Part shown: positions 27,552 through 40,751 of the stretch, in pieces | Position numbering within the stretch: the first letter of the stretch is position 1 | How the letters are laid out: each line of letters starts with the position of its first letter | Assembly (NCBI RefSeq): GCF_003130795.1 | Contig: NZ_CP029353.1 | Span: 2,061,501 to 2,125,500, forward strand | Source: Azospirillum thermophilum | GTDB lineage: Bacteria; Pseudomonadota; Alphaproteobacteria; Azospirillales; Azospirillaceae | Length of the DNA: 64,000 nt | Direction of reading: 5' to 3' | The notes under the pieces: model-generated | What the model saw: only the letters and a program-made list of their open reading frames with translations | What the model was told of the DNA's origin: nothing | The model's database searches: none | Translations under genes and position numbers: made by a program

Positions 27552-28163
27552 ATGGCCGCCGTCACCGACCTCGTCGCCCTGGAAGCCCTCTACGGCAAGC
27601 CGGGGGCGCCGTCGGTGATGAAGGAGACCACCCGGCTGACCGCCGGCTACCGCGCCATCGTCGAGGCCGCCCCCTTCCTCGTCCTGGCGACCGCCGGGCC
27701 GGACGGGCTCGACGCCTCGCCGCGCGGGGACGGGCCGGGCTTCGTCCGGGTGGTGGACGACCGCAAGCTGCTGATCCCCGACCGCCGCGGCAACAACCGG
27801 ATCGACAGCCTGCGCAACATCCTGCACGACCCGCGGGTCGCCCTGCTCTTCCTCGTCCCCGGCATGAACGAGACGCTGCGCATCAACGGCCGGGCGACGA
27901 TCGAGGACGACGCCGCTCTGTGCGCCGGCTTCGCGGTGGACGGCAAGGCGCCGAGGACGGTGCTGCAGGTCGCCATCGACACGGTGTTCTTCCAGTGCGC
28001 CCGCGCGCTCGTCCGCTCCCGCCTGTGGGAGCCCGACGGCCGGATCGGGCGCGGCCGCCTGCCCTCCACCGGCGCCCTGCTGGCCGAGGCCAGCGCCGGA
28101 CAGGAGGGCGGCGAGGCGTACGACCGGTCCCTGGCCGAGCGGCTGCCGAACTCGCTCTACTGA
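27552..28163 (+). CDS. Pyridoxamine 5'-phosphate oxidase-family FMN-binding protein
   Basis: A 203-residue flavoprotein of the PPOX split-barrel fold (MSMEG_1061-like subgroup). Recognisable parts are FLVLATAGPDGLDASPRGDG, KLLIPDRRGNNRIDSLRNIL and RVALLFLVPGMNETLRING. It probably binds FMN or F420 and reduces a small substrate, but not necessarily pyridoxamine phosphate. The gene begins two bases after the DinB stop, a tight operon arrangement. Full length and intact. Confidence 0.87.
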   Translation: MAAVTDLVALEALYGKPGAPSVMKETTRLTAGYRAIVEAAPFLVLATAGPDGLDASPRGDGPGFVRVVDDRKLLIPDRRGNNRIDSLRNILHDPRVALLFLVPGMNETLRINGRATIEDDAALCAGFAVDGKAPRTVLQVAIDTVFFQCARALVRSRLWEPDGRIGRGRLPSTGALLAEASAGQEGGEAYDRSLAERLPNSLY

Positions 28164-28185
28164 TCAGGCCCGGATCAGGACGCGC

Positions 28186-28917
28186 TCAAATCCGCGACGG
28201 CGACAGGCGGAACTCGACGATCGAATCGGCCTCGGACAGGGCGGTGATCAGCATCATCGGGTCCGGCGAGCCCATCGCCTGCAGGACGAGCTGGTATTCG
28301 AACTGGCCCGAGCCGTTGCGCAGGTGGAAGCCCCAGTCCACCACCTCGAAGCCGTTCTCCTTCGCCTTGGCCCGGATGCGGTCGGCGGGCGGCGCCTTCT
28401 CGCGGGTGAAGACCAGCGTCAGGTGCATCACCGTCTGGTGCGGCAACGCCTGCTCCAGCGAGCGGAACAGGCTCATGATCGCCACGAACAGGATGGCCGC
28501 CGCGATGGCGACCATGTAGAAGCCGAGCCCGATCGTCACCCCGATCGCCGCCGTCGCCCAGATGGAGGCGGCGGTGGACAGGCCGCGGATCGACAGCCCC
28601 TCGCGCATGATGACGCCGGCGCCGAGGAAGCCGATGCCGGTGACGATGCCCTGGATCACGCGCGTCGGATCGCCGCTGCCCGGCACGGGCGGATGCCCCA
28701 TGCCGCCGTACCACATGGACGGATAGGCGTTGACCACCGTCAGCACGGTCGAGGCGACGCAGACCAGCGCATAGGTCCGCATGCCGGCCGCGCGCCCGTG
28801 GTAGGAGCGCTCGTAGCCCAGCAGCACGCCGACCCCCAGCGCGCCCAGCAGATGCAGCAGGATCAGGCCGTTGGTGATCAGCTCGGCCCGGGACCAGTAG
28901 GATGACAGGATGTCCAT
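28186..28917 (-). CDS. MgtC/SapB family membrane protein
   Basis: A 243-residue inner-membrane protein. The MgtC domain covers the first ~150 residues with GVLLGYERSYHGRAAGMRTY, then GIVTGIGFLGAGVIM and STAASIWATAAIG. The C-terminal ~80 residues form a cytoplasmic ACT-like domain (MHLTLVFTREKAPPADRIRA). Members modulate membrane potential or magnesium homeostasis. Convergent with the PPOX gene. Confidence 0.9.
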   Translation of the reverse strand: MDILSSYWSRAELITNGLILLHLLGALGVGVLLGYERSYHGRAAGMRTYALVCVASTVLTVVNAYPSMWYGGMGHPPVPGSGDPTRVIQGIVTGIGFLGAGVIMREGLSIRGLSTAASIWATAAIGVTIGLGFYMVAIAAAILFVAIMSLFRSLEQALPHQTVMHLTLVFTREKAPPADRIRAKAKENGFEVVDWGFHLRNGSGQFEYQLVLQAMGSPDPMMLITALSEADSIVEFRLSPSRI

Positions 28918-28981
28918 GGTTCGGCGTTCCCCCCGGACACCAGTCTACGCCGCTTTGGTTAGCAGGAGGTGTGCGGCCCGT

Positions 28982-30969
28982 TCACGCGGCCGGCCGCTGG
29001 GGGAGCCGGATGGTGAAGACCGACCCCTCGCCGGGGCGGCTCTGCACCTGCAGCGTGCCGCCATGGGCCGCCACGATCTGCCGGGTGATGTAGAGGCCGA
29101 TCCCCGCCCCCTTCGTCCCCTTGGAGGAGGAGGCGCGGAAATACATCGAGCCGACGCGCTCCACCTCGTCGGCGCTCATGCCGCGGCCGTGGTCGCGCAC
29201 GCTGATGGCGAGCCCGTCCGGCTCCCAGGCCGCGGCGATCTCCACCGGGGCGCCGGGCGGCGAATAGCGCAGGGCGTTCTGCACGAGGTTGCCGATGGCG
29301 ACCCCGAGGAAATGCGGATCGGCGCGCAGGACGCGGTCCTGCCCCTCGGCGGGCCGCCGGATGCGGTCCTCCGCCCCGGACGCCGCGGTCTCCAGCGCGC
29401 TGTCCAGCAGGTCGCGCAGGGCCACCCGCTCGGGATGCAGCGCCAGCGCCCCCTGGTCGAGCGCCTCGGAGGACAGGAACAGGTCCACGAGACCGCCGAG
29501 CCGCCGTGCCGTGGCGCGGATCCGCTCCAGCCGGGCCATGGCCTTGGCCGGAAGCGGGCCGGCCGTCTCCGCGATCATCTGCGCCGCCGAGTCGATGGAG
29601 GCGAGCGGCGTGCGGAACTCGTGCGACAGCATGGCGACGAAGGTGCGCTGCTGCTCCGCCCGCTTCATGGCGAAGGCGCTTTCCTGCCGGGCGCGGATGC
29701 GGTCGGCCTGCAGGCGCCTGACACGGTGCGACAGGCCGGCCGCCAGGATCACCACATGGGTCGCCGAGCCGATCTGGTAGGCGTTGACGTAGACGCCCCC
29801 CGCCGGGAGCACGCCCCGCAGCGCGAGCTGGGTCACGACGAGGCCGGCCAGCGCCACCACCAGACCGACGAAATAGTAGCGGATGCCGACGTCCTCGCGG
29901 TCGCGGAGCATCAGGCGGACGATCAGCAGCAGGCTGACCAGCGAGATCACCAGCGCCAGCAGGATCATCGGCCGGTTGGTCGCGGCATAGAGGGGCGAGA
30001 CCGCCGTCGGCACGGTCAGCAGCCCAGGACGGCCAGCACCATGTAGACCCGGTGGACCCGCGGGAAGGTCTGGCGCAGGTTCAGGATGCGGTCCCACATC
30101 ACGATGGCCGCCGACACGCCGAGCAGCCCGTTCCCGCCGGTCAGCAGGTTCAGCGCCCAGCCCGGCAGGTCGGGCAGCCACACCGCCGCGATCCCGTTGG
30201 CCCCCAGGTAATAGAAGAACAGGGTGGCGACGAAGCCGGCATAGGCGACCAGCGTCCCGTCCTCCAGCGCGGTGGCGAGCGCCAGATACAGCAGGATCAG
30301 CACCGCCAGCACCCCGAAGAACAGGCCGTGCAGCAGCAAGGCCGAGGTCTCGTGGCCGATGAAGGCGGCGGGCGCCCAGACCCGGCCCGACAGCATCATG
30401 GCGCTGATCGTCTCGACCCGCAGATAGACGGTCACCGGCCGCCCTTCCGGCAGGCTCAGCAACACCGAATGCAGGCGCGTTCCCATCGGCCGCCTGCTGA
30501 ACGGCACATGGTCGCCCAGCGCGAAGCGGACGATGTCCCGGCCCTCGCCGGGCCTGCCGTCCGCGGCGGCGGGATCCACGACGAAGAGGTCGATGTGGTC
30601 GATGTAGGCCTCGCCCAGCTCGACCACCCACTCGGCGGGCGCACCGGGCTCCCGCTCCAGCAGGACCCTGTACCAGTGGACGTCGGCGGTGTGGCCGGCC
30701 CCGACGAAGGTGGGCAGCGGCTGGAAGGCCCCCGCGGCGTCGGCCGCCACCGCGTCCTCCAGGGTCAGCGCCCCGCCGGGATCGACGAGCCGGCCGAGAT
30801 GCCCGGACAGCGACGCCTGCGCCAGCCCCGCCGTCAGGCGGACGGTCCCGGCGGCGGTCCCGGCATCAGCTCCGGCAGCGGATCCGGCCGCTGCCGGCGC
30901 GGCCACGCCCAGCCACAGCGAGACGAGCAGCACCGCCAGCCATCGCACATCCCGGACGCCGCACGCCAT
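28982..30969 (-). CDS. 7TMR-DISM sensor histidine kinase, apparent frameshift
   Basis: A membrane sensor kinase. From ATG 30969 there is a signal sequence, a periplasmic 7TMR-DISMED2-type beta domain (HWYRVLLEREPGAPAEWVVE), seven membrane helices, then HisKA (VAMLSHEFRTPLASI) and HATPase_c (NLVQNALRYS, DHGRGM, GAGIGLYITRQIV). The first frame stops at 30016 after VHRVYMVLAVLGC, while the other continues with LLTVPTAVSPLYAATNRP to the stop at 28982. Adding one base to the three-base run at 30023-30025 joins them into about 662 residues. The break falls inside the membrane region, so as given the protein would be split. The partner regulator is not adjacent. Confidence 0.85.
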
Positions 30970-31118
30970 GGACCCCGCCTCCGGATCACCCGTTTGACGG
31001 CCCGACGGTGGGGCGCGGGCCGCTCCCGCATACCGGGGTACGCGATAGATCGCTACGGAATGATTAAGGTCCGGATCGTTTTTTCAGCCGGAGCGGGAAT
31101 GCCGCCCGCCGCCACCCG

Positions 31119-31499
31119 CTATTCCATCAGCCCCAACAGCCAGGAGGCGAACCCGGCGACCAGCAGCCCCTCGGCCCCGAACACCATCACCTGCAGGCCG
31201 AGCCGGACCAGCCAGGTGGCCCAGTCGCGCTTGTGGAAGACCTCCCGCAGCAGGTAGTCGAGGATCCAGTCGATCCGGCGGTGGGCGAGCCGGCCGGCCA
31301 TCCCGCCGACCAGCGCGACCGCGCCGGTGCCCAGCACGAAGTAGACCGCGCCCTTCCAGCCGGCGAACTGGTCGGGATCGGCGAGGTAATGGACGGTGCC
31401 GACCAGGATCCAGACGGCCGAGGGCCAGATGCCGACCGGATTGTCGGAGGCCGCCCCCTGCGGGGAGGATCCGTCTTCGCGGGACGGGCCGGCCGTCAT
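31119..31499 (-). CDS. Small membrane protein, unknown function
   Basis: A 126-residue protein from ATG 31499, with three hydrophobic segments: PSAVWILVGTVHYLA, AVYFVLGTGAVALVGGMAGR and LVRLGLQVMVFGAEGLLVAG. A polar N-terminal tail precedes them. It begins 13 bases after the stop of a PAS-like gene and is probably in the same operon. I do not recognise the family. The topology of three helices with a charged loop (HKRDWATW) suggests an accessory subunit, but there is no evidence for any partner. Confidence 0.65.
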   Translation of the reverse strand: MTAGPSREDGSSPQGAASDNPVGIWPSAVWILVGTVHYLADPDQFAGWKGAVYFVLGTGAVALVGGMAGRLAHRRIDWILDYLLREVFHKRDWATWLVRLGLQVMVFGAEGLLVAGFASWLLGLME

Positions 31500-31512
31500 G
31501 GCGGCGCCCCGC

Positions 31513-32316
31513 TCAGCCGCCCGGAACGTGCCGGTAGGCCAGCACGCGGGTCGCCGGGCCGCCCTCCACGTCGGCGAGCGGCAGCAGGAGCTCGACGAAG
31601 CGGGTGCCGGGCAGCATGGGATCGTCGCGCACCAGCAGGCAGCGCGGCTCGCCGCTCTCCAGGCAGGCCCGCAGGTCGGCCAGCCAGCGCGCCGCCGCCT
31701 GGGCGGGATGCAGCGCGGTGACGCTGTGGGTGACCACCCGCCGGCCAAGCCGGCGCTGCAGCGCCCGGCCGCAGGCGCGGTAGACGAAGTCGGCGCCGCC
31801 GGCCACCGGCTCCATCAGGCAGAGGCGGGCGACGCTCTCCCGCATCTGGGCGGGGTCGATCTCGTGCGCCAGCGGCAGCGGGCGCTTGCGCTTCACGCGC
31901 AGCCAGTGGGCGTAGAGGACGCGCACCTGCGGCGGGGTCTTGTCGACGTCCAGCAGGTCGGCCCGGCAGGGCGGCGGCTCGGCCTCCGCCACCGCGGACG
32001 GGGAGGATGCGGGAGCCGCGGGCTTCGCGGCCGGCTGCGGGGGGGAGGCGGGCGGCGCCATGGGCGTCGCGAAGGTCGGCGGACGGTCGGGCCGGCCGCC
32101 GTGCTTCTTCAGCATGGGCAGCGGCGCCCAGGCCGGGCAGGTGTGATAGGCCTTGGTGACCTTGCGGTAATCCTGGCTGCTGGCGGTCCGGCACTCGCCC
32201 TCGACGCTGTAGCGGGTCACGTAGACCAGGGTGTGATCGTCGGACAGCGCCCGTTCGGCCCCCCACGAGATGCAGGCGGCGCAGGCGCGGCTGTCCTTGG
32301 CGAAGGCGTGGCTCAT
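31513..32316 (-). CDS. PAS-like (PAS_5) domain protein with Cys-containing N-terminus
   Basis: A 267-residue protein from ATG 32316. The first ~65 residues contain CAAC and other cysteines (SRACAACISWGAERALSDDH, GECRTAS, YHTCPAWAPL), possibly a metal- or redox-binding module. A Pro/Ala-rich linker follows. The C-terminal half has the short PAS type seen in Rhodospirillales: LAHEIDPAQMRESVARLCLM, VYRACGRALQRRLGRRV, then TRFVELLLPLADVEGG. It lies just upstream of a small membrane protein gene, 13 bases away. Function unknown. Confidence 0.65.
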   Translation of the reverse strand: MSHAFAKDSRACAACISWGAERALSDDHTLVYVTRYSVEGECRTASSQDYRKVTKAYHTCPAWAPLPMLKKHGGRPDRPPTFATPMAPPASPPQPAAKPAAPASSPSAVAEAEPPPCRADLLDVDKTPPQVRVLYAHWLRVKRKRPLPLAHEIDPAQMRESVARLCLMEPVAGGADFVYRACGRALQRRLGRRVVTHSVTALHPAQAAARWLADLRACLESGEPRCLLVRDDPMLPGTRFVELLLPLADVEGGPATRVLAYRHVPGG

Positions 32317-32608
32317 CCCGGGTCGTAACTCCAAAGGCGCATCAGGACTTTATGTTGCCCTTTGCCCCGCGGTTCAAGCACGGCCTTCCGGGGCGCGGAC
32401 CTTGTCCCGGCGGTCTCCGCGGGCCGAGGAAGCCGAGTCTAGGCGGCAGGAGTTTCAGACATGTGAAGGACGCATCCAATCCGCCCCTTCCCCCGGGCGC
32501 TCCGACCGCCTATAAGGGGGCCTTGCACGACATGACCCACCCGCTCCCTTGCTGCCGGCCGCCGGCTCCGGGGGGATTTCTGCTGACCGAACGTCGAGAA
32601 CCGGACCC

Positions 32609-35854
<3,246 letters not shown>

Positions 35855-35935
35855 GGAAGGTAGACGGCGCGGCGGTCCCTCCTCCGCGCCGTAAGCTTTC
35901 TCTGGCGCTGCGTCGGCATGGTGATGGATTGAACG

Positions 35936-36409
35936 ATGGAAAAAGTTCCAATGACCGCGGCGGGCTATAACCGCCTGCAAGAGGAGTTGAAGCACCTCAA
36001 GGCCGTGGAGCGGCCTGCCGTTATCAAGGCGATTGCCGAAGCGCGCGAGCACGGGGATCTGTCGGAGAACGCCGAATACACCGCCGCGCGTGAGCGTCAG
36101 AGCTTCATCGAGGGCCGTGTCGCCGAGCTGGAGGACAAGATCAGCCGCGCCGAAGTGATCGACCCGTCCAAGCTGGGCGGCAGCACCGTGAAGTTCGGGG
36201 CCACCGTCACGCTGGCCGACGAGGACACGGACGAGGAGATCACCTACCAGATCGTCGGCCAGGACGAGAGCGACATCAAGAATGGCCTGCTGTCGATCCA
36301 GGCGCCGCTGGCGCGCGCGCTGATCAACAAATCGGTCGGCGACAGCGTGGAGGTCTCCACCCCCGGCGGCTCCAAGGTCTACGAGATCGTCACGGTCGAG
36401 TTCAAGTAA
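35936..36409 (+). CDS. greA: Transcription elongation factor GreA
   Basis: A 157-residue factor that enters the RNA polymerase secondary channel and stimulates cleavage of backtracked RNA. The N-terminal coiled coil carries the acidic tip ([20 protein letters not shown]) and the C-terminal FKBP-like domain begins about residue 80 ([20 protein letters not shown]). Full length. It follows carB closely, and a tandem of stem-loops lies downstream, the second a strong terminator. Confidence 0.97.
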   Translation: MEKVPMTAAGYNRLQEELKHLKAVERPAVIKAIAEAREHGDLSENAEYTAARERQSFIEGRVAELEDKISRAEVIDPSKLGGSTVKFGATVTLADEDTDEEITYQIVGQDESDIKNGLLSIQAPLARALINKSVGDSVEVSTPGGSKVYEIVTVEFK

Positions 36410-36427
36410 GGGGCCGGCACCGGCCCC
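36410..36427 (+). terminator. Compact GC hairpin directly after greA
   Basis: GGGGCCGG (36410-36417) mirrors CCGGCCCC (36420-36427) immediately after the stop codon. There is no T run, so it may assist the stronger hairpin downstream rather than act alone. Confidence 0.5.
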
Positions 36428-36449
36428 CTCACCCTTTCCGTCTCGACGC

Positions 36450-36495
36450 CCCGCCTTCCCGGCAGGACTATTGTCCTTGACGGAAGGCGGGTTTT
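36450..36495 (+). terminator. Strong intrinsic terminator of carB-greA
   Basis: CCCGCCTTCC (36450-36459) pairs perfectly with GGAAGGCGGG (36482-36491), with an inner AGGAC/GTCCT stem, and is followed by TTTT. This is the best rho-independent terminator in the right half of the window and isolates the next genes from carB-greA. Confidence 0.85.
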
Positions 36496-36709
36496 GATTC
36501 ACTGTTAACAAATTACAAGAGTAGGCAGGAGACTCGCTGAACGGCAGCCGATGCGGCAATCGGGTTTCGTTTCCGTGGCTAACGATTGAAAATTCCGTGT
36601 TTACTGGTGATGTGTAGGCCGTTATTCCAGCGCACCAGGATACAGGTGGCCTGAACGGGCCCCAAGTGCGGAGACGCATCCCGTCAACCCTTCAGAACGG
36701 ATCACCTCC

Positions 36710-36925
36710 ATGCCTCCTTCATCGCGCCCGTCGTCCCAGAACGTCATCGTCCTGAATGAGGATGGGTTGGACGAGGCGTCGCTCACAAACGTCCTGTCGC
36801 CCTTCGCCAACTCGCGTCACTTCGTCGGCATCAGCGTTGCCGCCGAAGGAGAGGGTGCTTCGCAGACCGATGATCTGCTCGACGAGGAACTCACTGCCTT
36901 CGCGCAGGCGAGCGCCCGCTCGTAA
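36710..36925 (+). CDS. Small acidic hypothetical protein
   Basis: A 71-residue frame from ATG 36710: polar start (MPPSSRPSSQNVIVLNEDGL), a helix-prone middle, and an acidic end (TDDLLDEELTAFAQ). No strong ribosome site is visible. It precedes a 220-residue unknown gene by 79 bases on the same strand and shares its lower GC content, so they may form one transfer unit. I recognise no family; small acidic partners of larger unknown proteins can be inhibitors or DNA mimics, but that is speculation. Confidence 0.5.
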   Translation: MPPSSRPSSQNVIVLNEDGLDEASLTNVLSPFANSRHFVGISVAAEGEGASQTDDLLDEELTAFAQASARS

Positions 36926-37004
36926 CCGAGGCAGCCTCTTATTCAATCCCCATTTTTGTCGGTTCCTTCTTTCGATGCTTATGCATGCGTAAGGTACTGT
37001 TTCC

Positions 37005-37667
37005 ATGCCCAACGGCATCTATGTTGATGAGTTATCGTCGTTGATCAGCGGTGCCGTCGACAGGGTCGCCAAGGAACTTCCTGTTTACTATATCATTCAG
37101 GACAACAAGATCATCCACGAGTGCGCCGCCCGCGCCTCCGTGACGCTCCGCGAATACAATATGAGCGGTGAGGGGGAGGAGCAGGACGACCCGGCCCGTC
37201 CGGTCGCTCTGCCGAACTTCTTCAAGGAAGCCGGCCACTATGCTTACTGGATCGCTCGCCTGAAGCCCCTGCGTCTCGTCAACTTCACGATGATCTCGGA
37301 GACACTGAACCGTTTGAATATCGAACACGACCGGGACGCGCTTCAGCAGCAGATGCAGAAGACCAGGAGGCGCGACCTTCTCCTTCTGCTGAACGAATAC
37401 GCAGCGTACTACGTCGCGAAAGCGATCATTTACCGGTCGGAAGCGCGGCTGTTCGAAATGACCACGGCCTCCCTGACCAAGCCGGAAGCCGAAGCACAGG
37501 CGGTGGAGTTCCAGAGGCTGCGGAAGCGGGCATCGGAGCGGGCAGTCGGTCTGTCGACCTATCTCCTGCGTTCACTCCGCTACGACACCCACTCGCCGAA
37601 CTCGCTCGCCCTCCTGTTGGAGGTTCTGCTGGGAAGCGGTTACCCGTTCCCGCAGACAGAGCCCTGA
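37005..37667 (+). CDS. Unknown protein, less GC-rich than its neighbours
   Basis: A 220-residue soluble protein with no signal peptide or membrane helix. Recognisable only as helical segments: a conserved-looking NFFKEAGHYAYWIARLKPLR, a charged helix RDALQQQMQKTRRRDLLLLL, then NEYAAYYVAKAIIYRSEARL. I cannot assign a domain. The DNA is clearly poorer in GC than carB or the genes after it, with codons such as TAT, AAT and TTT used freely, indicating recent acquisition. It follows the acidic 71-residue gene and is convergent with the dienelactone-hydrolase-like gene ten bases away. Confidence 0.75.
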   Translation: MPNGIYVDELSSLISGAVDRVAKELPVYYIIQDNKIIHECAARASVTLREYNMSGEGEEQDDPARPVALPNFFKEAGHYAYWIARLKPLRLVNFTMISETLNRLNIEHDRDALQQQMQKTRRRDLLLLLNEYAAYYVAKAIIYRSEARLFEMTTASLTKPEAEAQAVEFQRLRKRASERAVGLSTYLLRSLRYDTHSPNSLALLLEVLLGSGYPFPQTEP

Positions 37668-37677
37668 ACCGGCCCCT

Positions 37678-38588
37678 TTACCCTCTCAGATTGTCCTGAA
37701 GAAACTTCGTCACCCGGCCGATCGAGTCCTTGCGGGCGCTCTCGTCGGTGCCGAAATGGGCGGTGCCGTCCGGAACGTTGGGCAGGTCCCTGCGCTGGCG
37801 CAGCGGGGCGTCCGGCGCGTCGAACCCGTGATAGGCATCGGGATAGACCACCGCCTCCGTCCGGTCGCGCACCAGGTCGCGCTTCGACAGCTCGACGCAG
37901 AAGCCGGACGGGGTCCAGTCGTCCTTTTCCGCCAGCAGCATCAGCAGCGGGCCGTCGGGATACCAGCCCTCCTTGTTCAGGAAGCTGCGGCAGCCGGGAT
38001 AGAAGGCCACCGCCGCGCGGAAGCCGTTGCCGTCGGCGGTCGGCCCCTCGTCGGTCGCCGCGACGGCCGCCAGCGCGGTGCTCGCCCCTGCGACCAGCCC
38101 ATCACGGCGACCCGCCTGCCGTCGACCTCCGGCCGGCTGCGCAGGAAGGTCAGGGCGGCCAGGGCATCACGCTTCCGCTCGACCGTCACGCGGATGGGAC
38201 GCTCCTTCAGCGTGCAGACCTGATCGATCCCGCGCGGGCCGAAGCTGTCCACCATCAGGACCTCGTAGCCCTGCTGCTGCAGGGTGGTCGCCCACCAGAC
38301 ATGGCGGGACGCCACCCGCCCGGACTTGGCATAGAGGCCGCCGCAGCCATGGAGCAGCACCACCGCCGGATGCGGCCCGGTGCCGGCAGGACGCAGCAGG
38401 CGGCCGGCCAGCATGGTCGGCTGCCCCTCCTTCAGGTCGCCGTCCATCGAGGGAAAGCGCACGATCTCCTCGACATGGAGGCGGGGCGACGAGGTGGCGG
38501 CCTGCGCCCGCCCCGGCAGGGCGGCGCAGAGGGAAGCGGTGATCAGGGCTCCGAGGACGGCGGTACGGCGAAGCGAAACGGCCAACAT
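37678..38588 (-). CDS. Dienelactone hydrolase-family protein, apparent frameshift
   Basis: An exported alpha/beta hydrolase. From ATG 38588 there is a signal peptide (LGALITASLCAALPGRAQA), HPAVVLLHGCGGL as the oxyanion region and the nucleophile elbow GWSQG. The frame then breaks. The other frame supplies VAFYPGCRSFLNKEGW, Asp in LLMLLAEKDDWTP and the catalytic His in YPDAYHGFDAPD, ending at 37678. Adding one base to the four-base run at 38085-38088 joins the parts into about 303 residues with the stretch GASTALAAVAATDEGPT between. As given the triad is split across two frames. Substrate unknown. Confidence 0.85.
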
Positions 38589-38911
38589 CCTGAACGGTCT
38601 CCGGCCTGCTGCGCCGCCCGCGGCGGCGCACAACTGTAACGATCCTACCACCGTCCGCGCGCAAATCACCACTGCGGTCCCCGACTGGCGGAGAGCGAAA
38701 AAGGGAACGGCATCAACCGGCACGTCCGGAAAACGGGCAGGGACCGGATACGGGCAGGGACCGGAAACCGGCCGACTCCGGAAACCGGCAGCCCCCGGAA
38801 TGCGGAACGGCCGGCGCCCGGGGGACGGTGTCGCCACCGCCCGCCGGACCCCGGCCGCGCTCGGAGATCGTGTCCCTGCCGGACCCCGCTACCGCACCCC
38901 TGCGCCGACGC
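38589..38911. other. Intergenic region with short direct repeats
   Basis: A 323-base gap without a convincing gene. At 38733-38766 a 17-base unit ACGGGCAGGGACCGGAT occurs twice in tandem (last base differs), and CCGGAAACCGGC occurs at 38761-38772 and 38778-38789. These may be slipped-strand repeats or regulator sites for the hydrolase gene whose start is at 38588. Confidence 0.5.
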
Positions 38912-39472
38912 TCAGCGCCGGGCCGCCTGGGCGGGAGCGTCCGGCTCCTCGTCGAAATCGTCCTCGTCGTCCTCCGTCCCCTCGGGGATGTCGGGCGAGT
39001 CCACGTCGATCGGCACGCCCGGCACATGCTTGGACGTGCGGATCGACAGGGCCGACTTCACATGCGCCACGTTGGGCGCCGCCGTCAGCTTCGTGGTCAG
39101 GAAGCGCTGGTAGTCGTCCCAGTCCTCCGCCACGATCTTCAGCAGGAAGTCGTACTCGCCGGCCAGCATGTTGCATTCGCGAACCAGGGGCCAGCTGTTG
39201 ACGAGCTCCTCGAATTTCTTTAGGTCCGCTTCGGCCTGGCTCGACAGCCCCACCTGGGCGAAAACGGTGACGCCGAACCCCAGCGCATCGGGGTTGACGT
39301 CGGCGTGGTAACCGCGGATGAAGCCCGCCTCCTCCAGCGCGCGGACACGCCGCAGGCAGGGAGGTGCGGAAATGCCGGCGCGCCGCGCAAGCTCCACGTT
39401 GGTCATCCGGCCGTCATTCTGCAGGTCGCGCAGAATGCGCCGGTCAATTCGGTCGAGTTTGACCCGCCGCAT
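38912..39472 (-). CDS. Lrp/AsnC family transcriptional regulator
   Basis: A 186-residue regulator. The N-terminal winged helix is typical (DRIDRRILRDLQNDGRMTNV, ARRAGISAPPCLRRVRALEE) and the RAM effector domain follows (GYHADVNPDALGFGVTVFAQ, ECNMLAGEYDFLLKIVAEDW). The last ~30 residues are an unusual acidic tail (PEGTEDDEDDFDEEPD), not part of the usual fold. Members bind amino acids and act as local or global regulators. It is divergent from the ELM1-like gene, so it may control it. Confidence 0.93.
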   Translation of the reverse strand: MRRVKLDRIDRRILRDLQNDGRMTNVELARRAGISAPPCLRRVRALEEAGFIRGYHADVNPDALGFGVTVFAQVGLSSQAEADLKKFEELVNSWPLVRECNMLAGEYDFLLKIVAEDWDDYQRFLTTKLTAAPNVAHVKSALSIRTSKHVPGVPIDVDSPDIPEGTEDDEDDFDEEPDAPAQAARR

Positions 39473-39633
39473 GGTGTACTCGGTAGCTCCGGGGGTGATT
39501 TGGAGAAAGGATATTACACGGTGACGCTCTCTACGCCAAGAACGAAACCCTTACAAGGGTAAGCGACCGCTGCGGTGCAGCGTCCGCGCCGTCCGGCGGA
39601 CGGCCCCCTTCCCTGCGAACGGCTTTTGACACG

Positions 39634-40620
39634 ATGCAATCTCTGACCTGCTGGGTGGTTTCCGACGGCAAGCCGGGCATGGAGAACCAATGCCTGGGCC
39701 TTGCCGAGTCGCTGGGGCTGACGCCCGTGGTGAAGCGCGTCCGGCTGCGCAGCCCGTGGCGGGAACTCAGCCCCTACCTGCGGATCGGCAACCGGTTCGC
39801 CGCCGGGCCGCAGGGCGACCCGATCGAGCCGCCCTGGCCCGACCTGCTGATCGCCACCGGCCGGCAGAGCATCGCGCCGTCGCTGACCGCCCGCAAACGG
39901 TCGGGCGGCCGGACCTTCACGGTGCAGATCCAGGACCCGCAGATCTCGCCGCGGCATTTTGACCTCGTGGTGGTGCCGCGCCATGACAAGTTGCGCGGGG
40001 CCAACGTCATGACCACCCGCGGCGCGCTCCACCGGGTGACGCCGGAGATCCTGCGCGATGCCGCCGCCCGCCACGCGCCGCGGCTGGCCCACCTGCCCAG
40101 CCCGCGCATCGCCGTGCTGATCGGCGGCAACAACGGCGTCTACCGCCTGACCCCGACCATCATGGGCGACGTGGCGGAGCGGCTGGCCGCCCTGACGCGC
40201 AGCCACGGCGCCGGGCTGATGGTCACCCCGTCGCGCCGCACCGGCGCCGACAACGAGGCGATCCTGCGCGCCCGCCTGGCCGGCCTGCCGGCCGAGGTGT
40301 GGGACGGCACCGGCGAGAACCCCTACTTCGCCTATCTCGGCCTCGCCGACGCGGTGGTGGTGACCTGCGACAGCGTGTCGATGACGTCGGAGGCCTGCTC
40401 GACCGGCAAGCCGGTCTACGTGATCGAGCTGGACGGCGGATCGCCCAAGTTCCGCGCCTTCCACGACGGGCTCTACCGGGACGGCATCACCCGGCCCTTC
40501 GACGGGTCGCTCGACCACTGGAGCTATCCCGTGCTGGACGACACCCGGCAGGTGGCCGACGAGGTGCGGCGCCGGCTGGAGGCCCGCCGCACCGCCATCC
40601 GCGGCGGCGCCCGGGGCTGA
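39634..40620 (+). CDS. ELM1-like (DUF1022) protein
   Basis: A 328-residue protein of the mitochondrial-fission ELM1 family, a GT-B-like fold: CWVVSDGKPGMENQCLGLAE, DLLIATGRQSIAPSLTARKR, IAVLIGGNNGVYRLT, then LADAVVVTCDSVSMTSEACS and GKPVYVIELDGGSPKFRAFH. The bacterial members may be nucleotide-sugar glycosyltransferases by fold, but activity is unproven. It heads a collinear set with two 2OG-Fe(II) oxygenases and a GT4 glycosyltransferase, which supports a role in glycan or glycoprotein modification. Divergent from an Lrp regulator. Confidence 0.88.
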   Translation: MQSLTCWVVSDGKPGMENQCLGLAESLGLTPVVKRVRLRSPWRELSPYLRIGNRFAAGPQGDPIEPPWPDLLIATGRQSIAPSLTARKRSGGRTFTVQIQDPQISPRHFDLVVVPRHDKLRGANVMTTRGALHRVTPEILRDAAARHAPRLAHLPSPRIAVLIGGNNGVYRLTPTIMGDVAERLAALTRSHGAGLMVTPSRRTGADNEAILRARLAGLPAEVWDGTGENPYFAYLGLADAVVVTCDSVSMTSEACSTGKPVYVIELDGGSPKFRAFHDGLYRDGITRPFDGSLDHWSYPVLDDTRQVADEVRRRLEARRTAIRGGARG

Positions 40621-40751
40621 GCCGGACGCAGGGCTGGTATGACCAGTTTGCGACAATCGTTCGCAGGCCATGTTCATTTCCTTCCGGCGGGCGCCGTGCG
40701 ATAAACGCGGCGTTTTCCGGCCCCGGCCGACCATCCCTGGATGTCCCCCGC

